In this document: positions 6,283-6,462 of the stretch, piece after piece
Position numbering within the stretch: position 1 is the first letter of the stretch
Layout of the letters: every line of letters starts with the position of its first letter
NCBI GenBank assembly: GCA_002352135.1
Contig: DEHW01000207.1
Span: 5,546-12,007, forward strand
Length of the DNA: 6,462 nt
Source of the DNA: Lysobacterales bacterium UBA2790
GTDB lineage: Bacteria; Pseudomonadota; Gammaproteobacteria; Xanthomonadales; Xanthomonadaceae
Direction: 5' to 3'
Program-made: the position numbers and the translations under genes
The notes under the pieces: generated by a model
What the model was told of the DNA's origin: nothing
Seen by the model: only the letters and a program-made list of their open reading frames with translations
Database searches by the model: none

Positions 6283-6462
6283 TCAAGCCTTGATGGACTG
6301 GACAGGAACAGGCAATGACTCCTCGGCGAAGCGACTCTGCGGACAGCGACAGTGTTGCCGCATGGGCAAGCCGCCCTGCTTCGCGCGCTCAGCCCACGCG
6401 CTGACAACCTGTCTTGAGCACACGGACAATACGGGCAGCGGCAGCAAAGCAAGGCGTCCAAG
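6283..6462 (-). CDS. Possible C-terminal 59 residues of an unidentified protein, cut by window edge
   Basis: One minus-strand frame is open from the window edge to a TGA at 6283-6285. It reads LGRLALLPLPVLSVC at the edge and ends in SLPVPVQSIKA. The terminator starting 42 bases after this stop indicates that some minus-strand transcript ends here, and this frame has the best placed stop. Third codon positions look moderately G/C rich, weaker than in the neighbouring genes. I recognise no family or motif; HCRC in the middle is a small cysteine/histidine cluster only. A second minus-strand frame, also open from the edge, reads cysteine-rich and stops inside the terminator loop (6225), so it is less likely. 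The transcript could also end in untranslated sequence here. Confidence 0.3.
   Translation of the reverse strand, partial: LGRLALLPLPVLSVCSRQVVSAWAERAKQGGLPMRQHCRCPQSRFAEESLPVPVQSIKA

Noticed and set aside
6225..6461. Cysteine-rich 78-residue minus-strand frame (CCRCPYCPCAQ...)
   Set aside because: Its stop lies inside the terminator loop, and the Met at its start is a TTG codon at the window edge. The alternative frame stopping at 6283 fits the terminator better, though neither is certain.

Overview
The window is a dense, GC-rich bacterial chromosome segment with conventional housekeeping and catabolic genes. It fits a gammaproteobacterium near Xanthomonadales/Lysobacterales. The reasons are the protein sequences, the strong G/C bias at third codon positions, and the nagZ - hpt - methylthioinosine phosphorylase order, which resembles the nagZ/MTIP pairing known from Pseudomonas aeruginosa. 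The taxonomic call is an inference from general familiarity, not a search.

Left half, minus strand (about 3063 down to 1): a tightly packed run rlmD - nagZ - hpt - S-methyl-5'-thioinosine phosphorylase (cut by the window edge). Junctions are a 3-base gap, an 8-base overlap and a 9-base gap, so this is almost certainly one transcription unit. It combines 23S rRNA m5U methylation, peptidoglycan recycling and purine-base salvage (hypoxanthine/guanine and methylthioinosine).

Middle, plus strand (3150-5235): uraD - alc - allA, three enzymes of the urate-to-glyoxylate branch of purine breakdown. OHCU decarboxylase makes S-allantoin, allantoicase cleaves allantoate to ureidoglycolate and urea, and ureidoglycolate lyase releases glyoxylate and a second urea. 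The allantoinase step, urate oxidase and HIU hydrolase are not in the window, so they must be elsewhere or absent. The cluster is divergent from rlmD across an 86-base intergenic gap that should hold both promoters.

Right part, minus strand: an M14-type zinc metallopeptidase or amidohydrolase-like protein (5195-6118) is convergent with allA, and the two coding 3' ends overlap by 41 bp. Upstream of it lies a clear Rho-independent terminator (hairpin at 6217-6240, then six T on the minus strand). It points to a minus-strand gene entering from the right edge, whose C-terminal 59 residues may be encoded at 6283-6462; I could not identify that protein.

I see no rRNA, tRNA, CRISPR array, insertion sequence, phage gene or defence system. 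I also see no convincing new biological system; the findings below are modest points of gene organisation, start choice and unassigned function.
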